Positions 1 to 8,629 of a stretch of 64,000 bases of DNA are shown here, in pieces (position 1 is the first letter of the stretch; every line of letters begins with the position of its first letter). This DNA comes from Myxococcales bacterium (GTDB taxonomy: Bacteria > Myxococcota_A > Polyangia > Palsa-1104 > JAEUJZ01), in assembly GCA_016794365.1 (NCBI GenBank), contig JAEUKB010000097.1, forward strand, positions 154,268-218,267, written 5' to 3'. Below the pieces are notes generated by a model. It worked only from the letters and a program-made list of their open reading frames with translations. It was not told the origin of the DNA and did no database searches. The position numbers were made by a program, and so were the translations under genes.

Positions 1-320
1 AGGGACGTGATCTCGTACAAGACCTGATCGTGCCAGCAGACAATCGATAGACCCGCGCCGAGCCCGTCGAGTGTCTCGTCAATCTGGGCGCGCGACCGTG
101 AGCCCGCACCACGCCGCTGTAGCTCGCTGGCGAAGTTACACAGGCCCATCTGCGCAGGTCCGCCCGACGCAGCCGTTCCTTGTGCCGTCTGATCGGATGT
201 CGAGCCAACCCGCAGGGTAAGCTGAAGGCGGCACAGTGGCAGGTCGTGGTTTTCTTCCAGAATCAGCCCGTCGATGAGTGTGCTCACGTCCGATGCAGTC
301 TGTGTGGTGGTCATGCTCAT
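1..320 (-). CDS. M16-family peptidase homologue, non-catalytic type (partial)
   Basis: The gene runs off the left edge, leaving 106 N-terminal residues. I chose the ATG at 320 because GAGGAG lies seven bases upstream and the gene follows the M16 peptidase stop by only seven bases, so the two look translationally coupled. The segment GLCNFASELQRRG falls where M16 enzymes carry HxxEH, followed by the usual IDETLDGLGAG stretch, so the zinc-binding residues appear to be missing. In this family a catalytic subunit is commonly paired with a non-catalytic one, and that is the inferred role here. The C-terminal three quarters are not visible. Confidence 0.8.
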   Translation of the reverse strand, partial: MSMTTTQTASDVSTLIDGLILEENHDLPLCRLQLTLRVGSTSDQTAQGTAASGGPAQMGLCNFASELQRRGAGSRSRAQIDETLDGLGAGLSIVCWHDQVLYEITS

Positions 321-327
321 CGCTCCT

Positions 328-1665
328 CTACGCCTCTGACTCTTCGTCGCCGTCTGCTTCATCTTCGTCGATCGGTTCACCGCTGGGTTCGGCGATGACG
401 ACGGTGCGCTGCTCCGGTCGTAGATAACGCTGCGCCACAGCGTGAAGCTCTTCGACGGTAATGGACCGCAGGATCTGCGGCACGCGCCACAGCTCTCGAT
501 AGTCACCGAGCGTGGTCTGCGACTCCCCCAAAGAGGACGCCTTGCCGTGCGCGGTCTTGAGCGACAGATAGAAACTCGTCAGGGTTCGCGCGCGCGCTCG
601 CTCAAGCTGTTCTAGCGTCGGACCGTGCGCCACAAAGTGCGCGATGTGCTGATCAAACAGGGCCAAGCCTTCGTCGGCGCTGTGACCGCGATGCAGCGAC
701 GCGGCAATCTCCCACAAGCCGGGATCACGGAACGGCGTCACCGAGCCACCGAGCGAGGAAAAGATCTCTTTTTCGATCACCAGATCGCGATAAATCGGCG
801 ACGACGCACTGCCAATCAGGATCTCGCCCAGCAGCTCCAGGCGAATGTGATCGGGATCGTGCTGCGCCGGAGACTTGTAGCCCATCAGGATCTTGTCCGT
901 CAGGACCGGCTTGCGAAAGCGCACCACTCGCTGCTCGGTCTGTGGGGGCTCGACAATCGACGCGGGGGCCGGAATCGTCTGCGCCGCGATGCCGCCGTAG
1001 TGCTTCCCGATCAGCTCGAGGGTCTGCGCTTCATCAATGTCACCGGCCACCACGACCGTCGCATTGTTTGGCGCGTAATAAGTCCGATAAAAGCTGACGC
1101 AGTCATCGAGGTTGAGGTTGCGAATGTCCTGCATCCAGCCAATCGTCGGCCAGTGATACGGATGCGTCGTGAACGCGAGCCGGAACAGCTCTTCGCTCAT
1201 GAAGCCATCGACATCGTCATCGACGCGCATCTGTCGTTCCGAGATGACCACGCCGCGCTCGGTTTCGACTTGACGCTCGCGCACCAGCAGGTTCTGCATC
1301 CGCTCAGACTCGAGGCTGACCGCCAGGGCCAGCTCGCTCGCGGGAAGGTCATCTTGGTAGTACGTCCAGTCCACCCAGGTCGCTGCGTTGGTGCCGCCGC
1401 CCGCCAGCTCGAAGCGCCGGTCGAACTCACCGTGTGGCAGGTTCTGCGTCTCGTTGAACATCAGGTGCTCAAACAAGTGCGCAATCCCAGTCTTGCCTTG
1501 CCGTTCATGCCGCGAGCCGACGGAAAACCAGGTCTGATAAGCAAACACTGGTGCCGACGGATCCCGAAGCAAGAGCACCTTGAGTCCGTTTGGAAGCTGA
1601 TAAAGACGCGAGACGAGCCCGCCTTCGCCAAACGGCTGTTCCGACACAAGCGTTACATCGGTCAT
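328..1665 (-). CDS. M16 zinc peptidase, catalytic subunit
   Basis: This encodes a 445-residue protein of the insulinase/pitrilysin (M16) family, which cleaves peptides in a closed two-lobed chamber. The inverted zinc motif HLFEH is at residues 63-67, and a downstream VETERGVVISE segment supplies the third ligand Glu. Length and the N-terminal RLYQLPNGLKVLL strand fit bacterial 45-50 kDa family members. I start at the ATG at 1665 because the open frame upstream lacks family similarity. No signal peptide is visible, so location is uncertain. The non-catalytic partner follows seven bases later, and the pair probably works as a heterodimer. A divergent amidase gene begins about 100 bases away and shares the promoter region. 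Confidence 0.93.
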   Translation of the reverse strand: MTDVTLVSEQPFGEGGLVSRLYQLPNGLKVLLLRDPSAPVFAYQTWFSVGSRHERQGKTGIAHLFEHLMFNETQNLPHGEFDRRFELAGGGTNAATWVDWTYYQDDLPASELALAVSLESERMQNLLVRERQVETERGVVISERQMRVDDDVDGFMSEELFRLAFTTHPYHWPTIGWMQDIRNLNLDDCVSFYRTYYAPNNATVVVAGDIDEAQTLELIGKHYGGIAAQTIPAPASIVEPPQTEQRVVRFRKPVLTDKILMGYKSPAQHDPDHIRLELLGEILIGSASSPIYRDLVIEKEIFSSLGGSVTPFRDPGLWEIAASLHRGHSADEGLALFDQHIAHFVAHGPTLEQLERARARTLTSFYLSLKTAHGKASSLGESQTTLGDYRELWRVPQILRSITVEELHAVAQRYLRPEQRTVVIAEPSGEPIDEDEADGDEESEA

Positions 1666-1766
1666 CGGGGTCGAAGTCCTCGTGAAGTTAGCTTGCTGGG
1701 TGTACCCCTCGACGGGCCTACTGTCAAAGAAGAAACAGTGGCGCCGCACCGAGTGCGATATCCTGC

Positions 1767-3341
1767 ATGGCTATGAAGCTACACGAGCTAGATGCCACTG
1801 CGCTCCTCGCGGCACTTCGCACAGGCGAAACTTCGTCGCTGGAGATCGTTGACGCGCTCATCGCCAGGCGTCGCGCCATCGGAGAGCAAGTATCAGCCAT
1901 CGTGCTGCCGCTCGATGACAGCGCCCGCAAAGCCGCCGTGGCCGCCGATGCAGCCCGTCGCAAAGGCGAGAGCCTGGGTCCGCTTCACGGCCTGCCCATC
2001 ACCATCAAGGACAACTTCGAGGTCATCGGCACACCTGCGACGCTCGGTGTCGAAAGTCGGCGCAACCATCACAGCAACAAAGACGCAGTGACCGTCGCTG
2101 CGCTCAGGCATGCGGGCTGTGTCGTGCTCGGCAAGACCAACATCCCACAGCTTCTGCTCGTTCAGGAAAGCGACAACGTCATCTACGGGACGACCAAGAA
2201 CCCATGGAATCGAGGCCGCAGCCCCGGCGGATCGTCGGGCGGCGAAGGGGCAGCGATCGCCACTGGACAGTCACCGCTTGGGCTGGGATCGGACATCGGC
2301 GGATCGATTCGCATTCCCGCCCACTTTTGCGGCATCACCGGACTGAAGCCCACCGTCGATCGCTGGTCTACGCGCGGCATGCTAGGCGGCATCGATGGTC
2401 AAGAAGTCGTACGCGCAGCGTCGGGACCCATGGCACGTAGCGTCCGCGACCTAAGCCTTGTGATGACGGCGCTCGATCCAAGCTGGCAGGCGCGACGCGA
2501 TCCAGCGGTGTTTCCTCTGCGAGTCGAAGATCCGAGCCAAATCTCGCTCAAAGGGCTGCGAATTGGCTGGTACTGCGACGATGGATTTATGTCGCCCTGC
2601 CCGTCCATCGTGCGTGCTGTCTCGCGCGCCAAGTCGGTGCTGCAAGCGGCGGGCGCACACCTAGTCGATTATCGGCCCGTGTCACCGCACGAGCTGCTCT
2701 ATCTGTGGATGGCGGTGATCACCAGTGATGCGGCGGTGACGCTCCAGCGACAGCTTGCCAATGAACAGGTCTGTAAACAGCTTCTTCCGACGCTGCAAGC
2801 GGCGCGTCTGCCTGATCTGCTCAAGCCTGTGGTGGCGCGACTGCTGGCGATCAAGGGCGATGCGCGGCTGGCTCGTCTGCTCAAGTCGCTGGGACGCAAG
2901 CCCGTCGAGGAGCTGTGGCGACTGACTGCCGAGCGAACCCAGCTGCGACGCAGCGAGCTGGATGCCTGGAACGAAGCGAACGTCGATGCGGTGATCTGTC
3001 CGCCCCACGTCTTGCCTGCGATGCAGCTCGGCTCGTCGGGAGATCTGACGCTGACCCTGTCCTATATGTTCCGTTATGTGATGCTGAACTTCCCCGCCGG
3101 GGTCGTGCCAGTGACGAAAGTAGAGCCGAGCGAGACAAGCTGGATCGGACCGCTCCCGCAAGACGGAATCGCTAGGCGCTGCGCCGAAGTGGTCCGTGGC
3201 AGCGAAGGTCTGCCCGTCGGTGTTCAAGTCGTCGCGCGTCCTTATCGTGAAGAAGTCGCACTCGCGGTGATGGCTGCCATCGAAGCCGGCGTCCAGAGCG
3301 ATGCCGGTTATCCGAAGACGCCGCTTGATCCCGTACGCTGA
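1767..3341 (+). CDS. Amidase-signature family hydrolase
   Basis: This 524-residue protein belongs to the amidase signature family (fatty-acid-amide hydrolase/GatA-like Ser hydrolases), which hydrolyse carboxamides. The Ser-cisSer-Lys triad is readable: Lys81 in TIKDNF, Ser156 in the SPGGSSGG loop and Ser180 in GSDIGGS. The spacings of 75 and 24 residues match those known for FAAH. It is a stand-alone gene without gatB or gatC beside it, so a general amidase is more likely than a tRNA amidotransferase subunit. The substrate cannot be told. The C-terminal part keeps the GLPVGVQVVARPYRE stretch typical of complete members, so the gene is intact. Confidence 0.93.
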   Translation: MAMKLHELDATALLAALRTGETSSLEIVDALIARRRAIGEQVSAIVLPLDDSARKAAVAADAARRKGESLGPLHGLPITIKDNFEVIGTPATLGVESRRNHHSNKDAVTVAALRHAGCVVLGKTNIPQLLLVQESDNVIYGTTKNPWNRGRSPGGSSGGEGAAIATGQSPLGLGSDIGGSIRIPAHFCGITGLKPTVDRWSTRGMLGGIDGQEVVRAASGPMARSVRDLSLVMTALDPSWQARRDPAVFPLRVEDPSQISLKGLRIGWYCDDGFMSPCPSIVRAVSRAKSVLQAAGAHLVDYRPVSPHELLYLWMAVITSDAAVTLQRQLANEQVCKQLLPTLQAARLPDLLKPVVARLLAIKGDARLARLLKSLGRKPVEELWRLTAERTQLRRSELDAWNEANVDAVICPPHVLPAMQLGSSGDLTLTLSYMFRYVMLNFPAGVVPVTKVEPSETSWIGPLPQDGIARRCAEVVRGSEGLPVGVQVVARPYREEVALAVMAAIEAGVQSDAGYPKTPLDPVR

Positions 3342-3388
3342 CCGTTCCCAGCAGGTGGCCGCGTAGCAAGAAGTGCTATAAGCCCGGC

Positions 3389-4084
3389 ATGCAATCCGCT
3401 AGTCACGATCCCACGTCTACCAAAGTTGATGCCGCGCTCGCTGCCGCCGAGCGTCGTCATTCCAAAGATCCCGAGCGCGCCGAGCTGATCGCCCGCGCCC
3501 GTCGCTTCAAAGCAAGCTGGATTGAGCTGGCCGAAGCCCTGTCCTCGTGCCAAAAGAGCCAGCGCTACACCGAGTGGGGCTACGTTTCCTTCGAGGAGTA
3601 CTATCGCAAGGAGCTTCACCTAAAGACCGCGACGGTGAACAAGCTGGTCGGCTCGTATGCGTTTCTGCGTCGCAGCGCCCCCGAAGTGCTGGATCGAGAC
3701 GGACTCAGCGAGCCAATTCCCAGCGTCGAGAGCATCGACTTTCTGCGTCGCGCCGAAGAGGTCATCGAGAGCGGCCAAGCGCCCAGTGATCTCCTGTCGG
3801 AAGTGCGGCGCGCGGTGTTCGATGACAGCCTGAGCCTGGGCAAGCTCAACCGTCAGTTCAAAGAGTCGCTGTTTCCATCTGATGCCGAGCTGGAGCAGCG
3901 CAAGCGTCGCAAAGAGCTGATCCGCTTGGTGGCAAAGCTCGTCGAGATGCTGGAAAGCGTGCGCGATTCCGTTCCCGATGCGGTGATCAGCGAAGCCGAG
4001 CATGCGCTGCGTGCGCTGTCGGAAGTGCTTCCCAAAGAAGAGGAAGAAGCCAAGGAAGCTGCCGCGCCTGAAACGCTGCAATAA
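3389..4084 (+). CDS. Conserved-looking hypothetical protein, helical
   Basis: I do not recognise a characterised family. The 231-residue product is almost entirely charged helix. It contains a segment around residues 55-90 (TEWGYVSFEEYYRKELHLK, followed by TATVNKLVGSYAFLR) that could be a helix-turn-helix or a plasmid-partition-like DNA-binding region. The C-terminal 60 residues are Glu/Lys/Ala-rich and probably coiled coil. There is no signal peptide or membrane segment, so it should be cytosolic. A TATAAG hexamer lies just upstream of the ATG, leaving room for only a very short leader. It stands between the amidase and a Cys-motif operon with no obvious functional link. Confidence 0.7.
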   Translation: MQSASHDPTSTKVDAALAAAERRHSKDPERAELIARARRFKASWIELAEALSSCQKSQRYTEWGYVSFEEYYRKELHLKTATVNKLVGSYAFLRRSAPEVLDRDGLSEPIPSVESIDFLRRAEEVIESGQAPSDLLSEVRRAVFDDSLSLGKLNRQFKESLFPSDAELEQRKRRKELIRLVAKLVEMLESVRDSVPDAVISEAEHALRALSEVLPKEEEEAKEAAAPETLQ

Positions 4085-4134
4085 CAAACCCTTGCGCCAC
4101 TGGCTGGCGTTTTCCGTGGCGAACCATCTTGATT

Positions 4135-4151
4135 TTGCGAATCATTCGCAT
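4135..4151. promoter_or_regulatory. Fur-family operator upstream of the Cys-motif operon
   Basis: TTGCGAATCATTCGCAT contains a perfect 7-1-7 inverted repeat (TGCGAAT, C, ATTCGCA). This is the architecture of Fur, PerR and Zur boxes. It lies 24 bases before the ATG of the small CxxC gene at 4175. A near-identical palindrome sits at the start of the Fur-family gene at 5167, so the local regulator is the likely ligand. Which metal or signal it senses is not shown. Confidence 0.75.
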
Positions 4152-4174
4152 ATATTCAGATCAGGAGGCTCGCC

Positions 4175-4405
4175 ATGTCCGATTCCAAAACGTGTCGTCA
4201 TCAAACGCTCGCCCACAGTCGCTTTGCCCAAGTTCAGCGCTGCTTGGACTGCGGCTGCATCTCTCTTCACGTTGGCTCGATCACAATGCGACTGGATGAA
4301 AATGCGCTGGAAGGACTCAGCGAGCTGCTGAGCGAAGCGGTATCGACCCTTCACTTCCGCAAAGGAATCGTCCTGACCAGTGATCAACCACGAGGGCTGG
4401 CATGA
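4175..4405 (+). CDS. Small Cys/His-motif protein
   Basis: This 76-residue product starts at an ATG preceded by a strong AGGAGG. It carries an N-terminal Cys/His cluster, CRH followed by CLDCGC, which resembles a small zinc-ribbon or knuckle. I do not recognise the family. The gene sits directly behind a Fur-type palindrome and overlaps the following membrane-protein gene by four bases (ATGA), so the two form an operon. If the palindrome binds the neighbouring Fur-family regulator, the operon is probably a metal- or peroxide-response unit and the Cys cluster could bind metal. That role is inference from context only. Confidence 0.72.
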   Translation: MSDSKTCRHQTLAHSRFAQVQRCLDCGCISLHVGSITMRLDENALEGLSELLSEAVSTLHFRKGIVLTSDQPRGLA

Positions 4406-4719
4406 TCTCGCGCGCGCAGGTGTGCCGTCATGTCGAGCACCTGCGAGCTTGGTTTTTCGTCGCTGCGGTGCTGGGAATGATCGGCTTTGTCGCTTCTTTG
4501 ATGGCGATGATCTTGCTGATCATTCCGTACCAGACAGCGCTGGGTTCGATCGGACTCTCTCTGGTTCTGTACGTGCTTGCGATCTACGTTGGCGGACTTG
4601 CAGACAGTGCGATCGGAGCCAGCATGACACCGATTCCCAGAGCACAAAGGAATCGGAATAGGAATCAGGTCACAGCGTCGGTCGTACGACACTCCTTACA
4701 GACTCCGAGCAGCTCGTGA
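4402..4719 (+). CDS. Small two-helix membrane protein
   Basis: This 105-residue protein is coupled to the upstream gene through an ATGA overlap, which is the main evidence that it is real. Two strong hydrophobic segments, residues about 16-40 and 46-67, predict an inner-membrane hairpin. The C-terminal tail is Arg/Asn/Ser-rich. The last 55 bases overlap the end of the convergent Fur-family gene, so the tail may be longer than the functional part. No family is recognised. It is presumably controlled by the Fur-type operator at 4135. Confidence 0.6.
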   Translation: MISRAQVCRHVEHLRAWFFVAAVLGMIGFVASLMAMILLIIPYQTALGSIGLSLVLYVLAIYVGGLADSAIGASMTPIPRAQRNRNRNQVTASVVRHSLQTPSSS

Positions 4720-5165
4720 ATGTGTCCGGTCAGCTCAAAGCCAAAGCGCTCGCAGATGTCACGCTGAAGCAGCTCGATCGCTTCAAAACAGAACTCCACC
4801 ACCTTGCCGCAAGACGTACAGACCAAGTGATCATGATGCTCGCGCTCGAACGCTCGTTCATAGCGCGCACCGTCGCCAGTTGAGATCAGCGTAAGCTGCA
4901 AAAGACCGGCTTCGACCAGCAGCGGCAGCACGCGATAGACCGTAGCAGGATGCGCATCAATCACACCGGAAGAGCGCAGATCACTTACCAAATCATCTAC
5001 GGAAAAATGACCCGGACGACGCAGCGCCACTTCCGCCACCGTTTCCCGTACCGCAGAGCTTTTCAGGCCGCGCTGCTTGACCACAGTCCGAAGCTGATCG
5101 AGTGCTCGACCGATCGCTGCGGAGCTGATGGTCTGCGCGGGCTTGATCTTGTGCATGGCTGTCAT
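4665..5165 (-). CDS. Fur/Zur/PerR-family metalloregulator
   Basis: This is a ferric-uptake-regulator family repressor of about 166 residues. The N-terminal winged helix includes RPGHFSVDDLVSDLR and the recognition-helix segment HPATVYRVLPLLVEAGLL. The dimerisation domain has the metal region ERE followed by HHDHLVCTSCGKVVEF, and a second pair CKEC near the C-terminus gives two CxxC zinc sites. Two in-frame ATGs (5165 and 5156) are possible and neither has a clear ribosome-binding site. I give the longer form. A perfect 17-bp palindrome lies one base upstream of that start, which suggests autoregulation. The subtype (Fur, Zur or PerR) cannot be decided by eye. Confidence 0.9.
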   Translation of the reverse strand: MTAMHKIKPAQTISSAAIGRALDQLRTVVKQRGLKSSAVRETVAEVALRRPGHFSVDDLVSDLRSSGVIDAHPATVYRVLPLLVEAGLLQLTLISTGDGARYERAFEREHHDHLVCTSCGKVVEFCFEAIELLQRDICERFGFELTGHIHELLGVCKECRTTDAVT

Positions 5166-5166
5166 C

Positions 5167-5183
5167 TTGCGAACTGTTCGCAA
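5167..5183. promoter_or_regulatory. Fur-family operator at the regulator's own start
   Basis: TTGCGAACTGTTCGCAA is a perfect 8-1-8 inverted repeat. Its 15-bp core has the same TGCGAA/TTCGCA half-sites and the same spacing as the palindrome at 4135. It abuts the start codon of the Fur-family gene, where binding would block transcription or initiation. Confidence 0.78.
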
Positions 5184-5375
5184 TTCCGTCAAGAGTCGCT
5201 CTGTGACCAAGTAGGAAGCCTCGTAGCATGAACGGAGCGCGCATTGGGAGTCCTGCAAACCTGCACGATCCCGCGCTCTGTAGATCGATCATTTCCGTCG
5301 GAAAACAACAGCGAACAGGCCGCTGTCAGACCGCCATGTTAGACATGAACTTCCTTTGAAACAGGAGGCGTACTG

Positions 5376-7946
5376 ATGAACCGAACCAAGCTGACTCTGT
5401 CCCACCGAAACCTGCTCCGCACTGTCTTTCCGCAGTCGATCCTGGGAGCGCTCCTTCTTGTGTCGCTACAAAGCGGATGCGATCTGCCGACCGAAACAGA
5501 GGAGCTGGCTGCGCCCGACAGTCCCCTGGAGCTGCTGGCGCAAGGTGCGCGGATTCCGCAGCTTACCAAGGTCGATCCACCGACGGTGTTTTCCGGTGCA
5601 TCACAGATCCTGACGCTGACGGGACGCAACTTTACGCCGGATCTGAAAGTGTCTGTCGATGGGACCGCCGTGACGATCCTGCGGCTTGTATCGACGACGC
5701 AAGCGCAGGTGTTGTTGCCCAGCTCGATCAGTGCGCTGGGCAAGCGGCTTGTGCGCGTGGAAAACGGATCCACCTTTCGCGGCAGTGATCGCAACGATCT
5801 GCTGACGATTGTTGCGGACCCGATCGCGCTGACTTCCCCGGAACAGATCCTCGATGGAGATCCCGGCAAGCAGGTGCTCAGCACCGACGTGAACGGCGAC
5901 GGAAAAGCGGACATGTTGGTGCTCAGTCCTGATACCAACACGGTTCGGATTCACATCTCGCAAGGTCGTGGCAAGCCCACTTCCCAGTCGCTACGCATCG
6001 GTAGCAATGCGAGCAGCTTCGCCACGGGAGACCTCAACGCAGACGGCAAAGTGGACTTGGTGGTCGTGGCTGCGGGAACCGCCAGCAGCTATTTCGGAGA
6101 CGGAACAGGTGGCTTTTCCATCGCCAAGAGCAGCAGCGAAGCGCGCTTTGCGAGCATCCCAAGTCTTCCGAACATCTTGGCGCTGGCCGATGTCAACGGC
6201 GACGGCAAGATCGATCTGTGCTTTGGCTCCAATCAGAGCATCCTCGGCACCGGACAAGGAACGCTGGCCTGCGCAGCGGGCAGAGGCGACGGCGGATTCT
6301 CTGCCAGCGTGACAGTTCGCACCATGACGGACCCGATCCAGCAGATTCGTGCCGACGACGTAACGGGAGACGGCAAGGCTGATCTGCTCGTTGTCACCGG
6401 CGGAACCCTTCCGATCATTGGTGGGAAGGTCGGCGAGCTGGCTGTGATTCCGATGCCCGCAGCGACGCCCGCTGCATCGTTTGTCTATTCTGCCAGCGAC
6501 AAGGTCACTGCCGTCACGAGCGGCGACTATAACCGCGATGGAAAGACGGACGTTGCGATCTTGTCAGCGGACGCCAAGCTGAACATCTTTTACGGAACGG
6601 GCGACGGCAATTTCCCAACGATCCGAGGCATGAGCGTCAGTCTCGCTGGCGGTCAGATCTTTTCCGTGGACTGGAACAAAGACGGAAAGCTGGACCTTGT
6701 GACTGGCGGTCGGATCGAGACGACCGGAACGCTGTGGGCAGGACTGCTCTTGACCGGAAATGGCGACGGAAGCTTTGCCAGTTCGACGTTTTTGCGACCG
6801 ACGCGCCTGGAGTATTCCAACATCGCGGTGAGTGATGTCGATGCCGATGGCAAGCCGGATCTCGTCGGAATCGATGACAAGAGCGGCAAAGCGCAGCTCT
6901 ACTTCGGTCGCGGAGACGCAAACTTGATCGGATCACCGGAATCCGGTGCGATCTTGCGCGATTACGTAGCCGCAGGAGACTTTAACAGCGACGGAATCAT
7001 CGACTTGGCTTCTGCTTCGGTGATCGCGAACCTCGCTCAGGTTTCGCTCGGACTTGGAGACGGTCAGTTCAAGTCGTTTGGATCAAGTGCCAGCGTCGAT
7101 AAGGGACCAAGCGCTCTGACGACTGGAGACTTCAATGGCGACAAAAAGCTGGACTTGGTGGTCGCAAACTATGACTCATCGGTGGTCAGCTTGCTGCTCG
7201 GAAATGGCGATGGAACGCTCGCTGCGCAGCGCACGTTTAGCGTCGGCAAAGCACCCAGCGGAATCGCTGCGATGGATGTGAATGCGGACGGATTTCTCGA
7301 CATCGTGACATCCAACGCAGAAGCAGACAATGTCAGCGTGCTGATCGGAAACGGAACCGGAAACTTCGCAACATCGAAGGAATATCCCGTCGGTAAGTAT
7401 CCGATTGGAGTGGTCCTTGCAGACTTTAACGGAGACGGACGACCGGATCTGGTGACCGCCAATGCGGACAGCAACAACGTGAGCTATCTGCAAGGCTCTG
7501 CGGCCAGTGCGGGTGCGTTCAACGTGGCCAAACAGATTGCTGCCTGCGCAAGTCCTGCGTCGCTGGTTGCGTCCGATCTCAACGGAGACAGCAAGCTGGA
7601 TCTCTTGGTTGCGTGCGCAGATGACGGAGGAATTGCCTACTTGATCGGAAAGGGAGACGGCACCTTCAACGCGGCCAAGACGGTTCAGACATGCAGCTTC
7701 CCGTCGGACGTTCAGGTTGCACAGCTCACCAGCGACACCAGGCCGGATCTGGTCGTTGCTTGCGGAAGTCCGAAGACGCTTCAGTTCTACGCGCAAGTGG
7801 CGGATCTGACGTTCTCTCAATCTCCGCGCACGGTGGATTTGGGCCGAGGCTTCTTCGTCGGAGACGTAACAGGCGATAGCAAAGCAGATGTCCTGGTCAC
7901 GGAAAACCCCATCAACCCGCTGCTGCTCGTCAATACCAACCGCTAG
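5376..7946 (+). CDS. FG-GAP/VCBS repeat lipoprotein with IPT/TIG domain
   Basis: This is an 856-residue exported lipoprotein. The signal peptide ends in the lipobox LQSGC at about residue 34. An IPT/TIG immunoglobulin-like domain follows (about 62-150, IPQLTKVDPPTVFSGASQ...). The rest is FG-GAP/VCBS beta-propeller repeats with Ca-binding DVNGDGKADM-type loops, of which more than ten are visible. An AGGAGG precedes the ATG. Such proteins sit on the cell surface and bind ligands or polymers, and the propeller could be the integrin-alpha-like seven-bladed kind, possibly two in tandem. No catalytic domain is seen. The gene is monocistronic and diverges from the Fur-family gene. Confidence 0.92.
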   Translation: MNRTKLTLSHRNLLRTVFPQSILGALLLVSLQSGCDLPTETEELAAPDSPLELLAQGARIPQLTKVDPPTVFSGASQILTLTGRNFTPDLKVSVDGTAVTILRLVSTTQAQVLLPSSISALGKRLVRVENGSTFRGSDRNDLLTIVADPIALTSPEQILDGDPGKQVLSTDVNGDGKADMLVLSPDTNTVRIHISQGRGKPTSQSLRIGSNASSFATGDLNADGKVDLVVVAAGTASSYFGDGTGGFSIAKSSSEARFASIPSLPNILALADVNGDGKIDLCFGSNQSILGTGQGTLACAAGRGDGGFSASVTVRTMTDPIQQIRADDVTGDGKADLLVVTGGTLPIIGGKVGELAVIPMPAATPAASFVYSASDKVTAVTSGDYNRDGKTDVAILSADAKLNIFYGTGDGNFPTIRGMSVSLAGGQIFSVDWNKDGKLDLVTGGRIETTGTLWAGLLLTGNGDGSFASSTFLRPTRLEYSNIAVSDVDADGKPDLVGIDDKSGKAQLYFGRGDANLIGSPESGAILRDYVAAGDFNSDGIIDLASASVIANLAQVSLGLGDGQFKSFGSSASVDKGPSALTTGDFNGDKKLDLVVANYDSSVVSLLLGNGDGTLAAQRTFSVGKAPSGIAAMDVNADGFLDIVTSNAEADNVSVLIGNGTGNFATSKEYPVGKYPIGVVLADFNGDGRPDLVTANADSNNVSYLQGSAASAGAFNVAKQIAACASPASLVASDLNGDSKLDLLVACADDGGIAYLIGKGDGTFNAAKTVQTCSFPSDVQVAQLTSDTRPDLVVACGSPKTLQFYAQVADLTFSQSPRTVDLGRGFFVGDVTGDSKADVLVTENPINPLLLVNTNR

Positions 7947-7954
7947 CAGCCAGA

Positions 7955-7974
7955 CGCGACGCACGACCGTCGCG
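7955..7974. terminator. Hairpin between convergent genes
   Basis: A perfect 7-bp stem (CGCGACG and CGTCGCG) with a six-base loop lies nine bases after the FG-GAP lipoprotein stop and before the end of the convergent elaA-like gene. There is no run of T after it, so it is at best an atypical terminator. Confidence 0.45.
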
Positions 7975-8038
7975 TACGTCGTCTCTGTCCCGCCCTTTCA
8001 GCTTGCCTGATTCTGCTGTCTGCGCCTGGGTATCCTGG

Positions 8039-8509
8039 CTACTTTTCCACCACACCGTCGGGCGCAGGCAGCAGCATTTCCAGATGCGGAATCCCATCTT
8101 CATCGTAGGGAAGACCGATCCCGACAAAGCCCAGCTCTTCATAAAAACGCTGAAGATAGAGCTGTCCTCCGATGCGAATCGCGCGCTTCCCAAAGGCCAG
8201 CCAGGTCTGCGCTATCGCTTCCTGCATCAGGCGCTTTCCCATCCCTGTGCGACGGACTTCGGGATGACAGACGACGCGACCGATCGAGGGCTCGGGATAG
8301 GACAGACCGGACGGAAGGAGTCGCGCATACGCAAGCAGACGACCGGACGGACTGCGTCCAAGCAGATGAAGCGACGCCTGATCTTTGTCATCGCAGTCCA
8401 GGTACGCACAGCGCTGCTCGACGGAAAACACCAGCTGACGCAGGGTCAGAATGGCATACAGCTCATCGACAGAGAGCCGCGCAAACGGAATGACATCAAA
8501 GGTAAGCAC
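8039..8509 (-). CDS. elaA: ElaA-like GNAT N-acetyltransferase
   Basis: This 156-residue protein is a GNAT-fold acyltransferase that resembles ElaA. The N-terminal LYAILTLRQLVFSVEQRCAYLDCDD segment is the ElaA hallmark. The acetyl-CoA pyrophosphate loop is RRTGMGKRLMQEAI at about residues 86-99, and the protein ends with QRFYEELGFVGIG...GIPHLEM, typical of the family. The start is a GTG at 8509, chosen because homologues begin at about this point. It is a single gene, and the acyl acceptor is unknown. Confidence 0.87.
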   Translation of the reverse strand: MLTFDVIPFARLSVDELYAILTLRQLVFSVEQRCAYLDCDDKDQASLHLLGRSPSGRLLAYARLLPSGLSYPEPSIGRVVCHPEVRRTGMGKRLMQEAIAQTWLAFGKRAIRIGGQLYLQRFYEELGFVGIGLPYDEDGIPHLEMLLPAPDGVVEK

Positions 8510-8564
8510 AGCGGAATCCTACCCAATGTCCGCACAGACTTCCTAGCGCGCGCTGATTCCGTGC

Positions 8565-8616
8565 GTGGATTCCCAACGCGGATTCCTAACCTGGACTCCT
8601 AATGCGGATTCCCAAC
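8565..8616. repeat. Four tandem 13-bp repeats
   Basis: Four head-to-tail copies of a GCGGATTCCCAAC-like 13-mer fill most of the gap between the elaA-like gene and the following membrane-protein gene. The copies differ at one to four positions. Each contains a GATTC or GACTC pentamer. No promoter or palindrome is evident. Confidence 0.85.
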
Positions 8617-8629
8617 GTATGCTTAATCG

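Noticed and set aside
625..1776. Long plus-strand open frame opposite the M16 peptidase
   Set aside because: The minus strand carries HxxEH and full family similarity; the plus frame is Arg/Gln-rich with no motif.
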